The notes beneath the pieces are model-generated. The model did no database searches. It worked only from the letters and a program-made list of their open reading frames with translations, and was not told where the DNA came from. DNA of 64,000 bases from Apostichopus japonicus (lineage: Eukaryota > Echinodermata > Holothuroidea > Aspidochirotida > Stichopodidae): NCBI RefSeq assembly GCF_037975245.1, contig NC_092576.1, forward strand, positions 34,202,611-34,266,610, given 5' to 3'. How positions within the stretch are numbered: the first letter of the stretch is position 1; each line of letters opens with the position of its first letter. Shown here one piece after another: positions 63,951 through 64,000 of the stretch. Position numbers and translations under genes: made by a program.

Positions 63951-64000
63951 GAATAATATCAGTCGCATTGACATCAGAGCGGAAACATCTCTTCAACGGC

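Overview
The window is animal nuclear DNA: AT-rich and intron-rich, with GT/AG-spliced genes, many TA and AAT microsatellites and several degraded transposons. The gene family, the invertebrate-type transposons and the compact 69-72 nt leucine-rich-repeat (LRR) exons suggest a marine invertebrate. An echinoderm, perhaps a sea cucumber, is my best guess, but that is inference.

The window is built from three paralogous copies of one large membrane-receptor gene. Each encodes a signal peptide, a cysteine-rich LRR N-cap, about 17 LRRs, cysteine-rich GCC2/GCC3 (ephrin-receptor-like) modules and a polytopic membrane domain. Copy A (minus strand, 655-11044) holds the 5' part of a gene that leaves the window on the left. 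Copy B (plus strand, 17395-39611) is complete: 24 exons sum to 3456 nt, or 1151 codons plus stop, with no in-frame stop in the exons I read. Copy C (minus strand, 54214-63905) holds the 3' part of a gene whose 5' end lies beyond the right edge. A and B are head to head around a non-coding spacer at about 13.2-16.4 kb. B and C are tail to tail around a transposon-rich spacer at about 41.1-52.7 kb. A and C are in the same orientation and very similar over about 5.5 kb, introns included.

The other content is mobile. Two related DNA transposons (28295-31374 in a B intron; 41385-47628 inside a dead LINE) have TTAA target-site duplications, AG-type terminal inverted repeats and remnants of two convergent genes: a protein with the C-terminal domain of the P2X7 receptor on the plus strand and a THAP-domain protein on the minus strand. 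Paralogous introns in copies A and C supply the empty site for the first element. The interrupted reverse-transcriptase frame supplies it for the second. Both carry perfect TGACGTCA sites near their ends.

A 4.9 kb intron of B has collected a GIY-YIG retroelement remnant, a ~232 bp satellite, a SET-domain fragment and a tRNA-like SINE head. A copy-A intron carries a ~1 kb MITE. A 150 bp near-perfect palindrome lies in another B intron. The stretch at about 50.1-52.7 kb shows nothing I can name.
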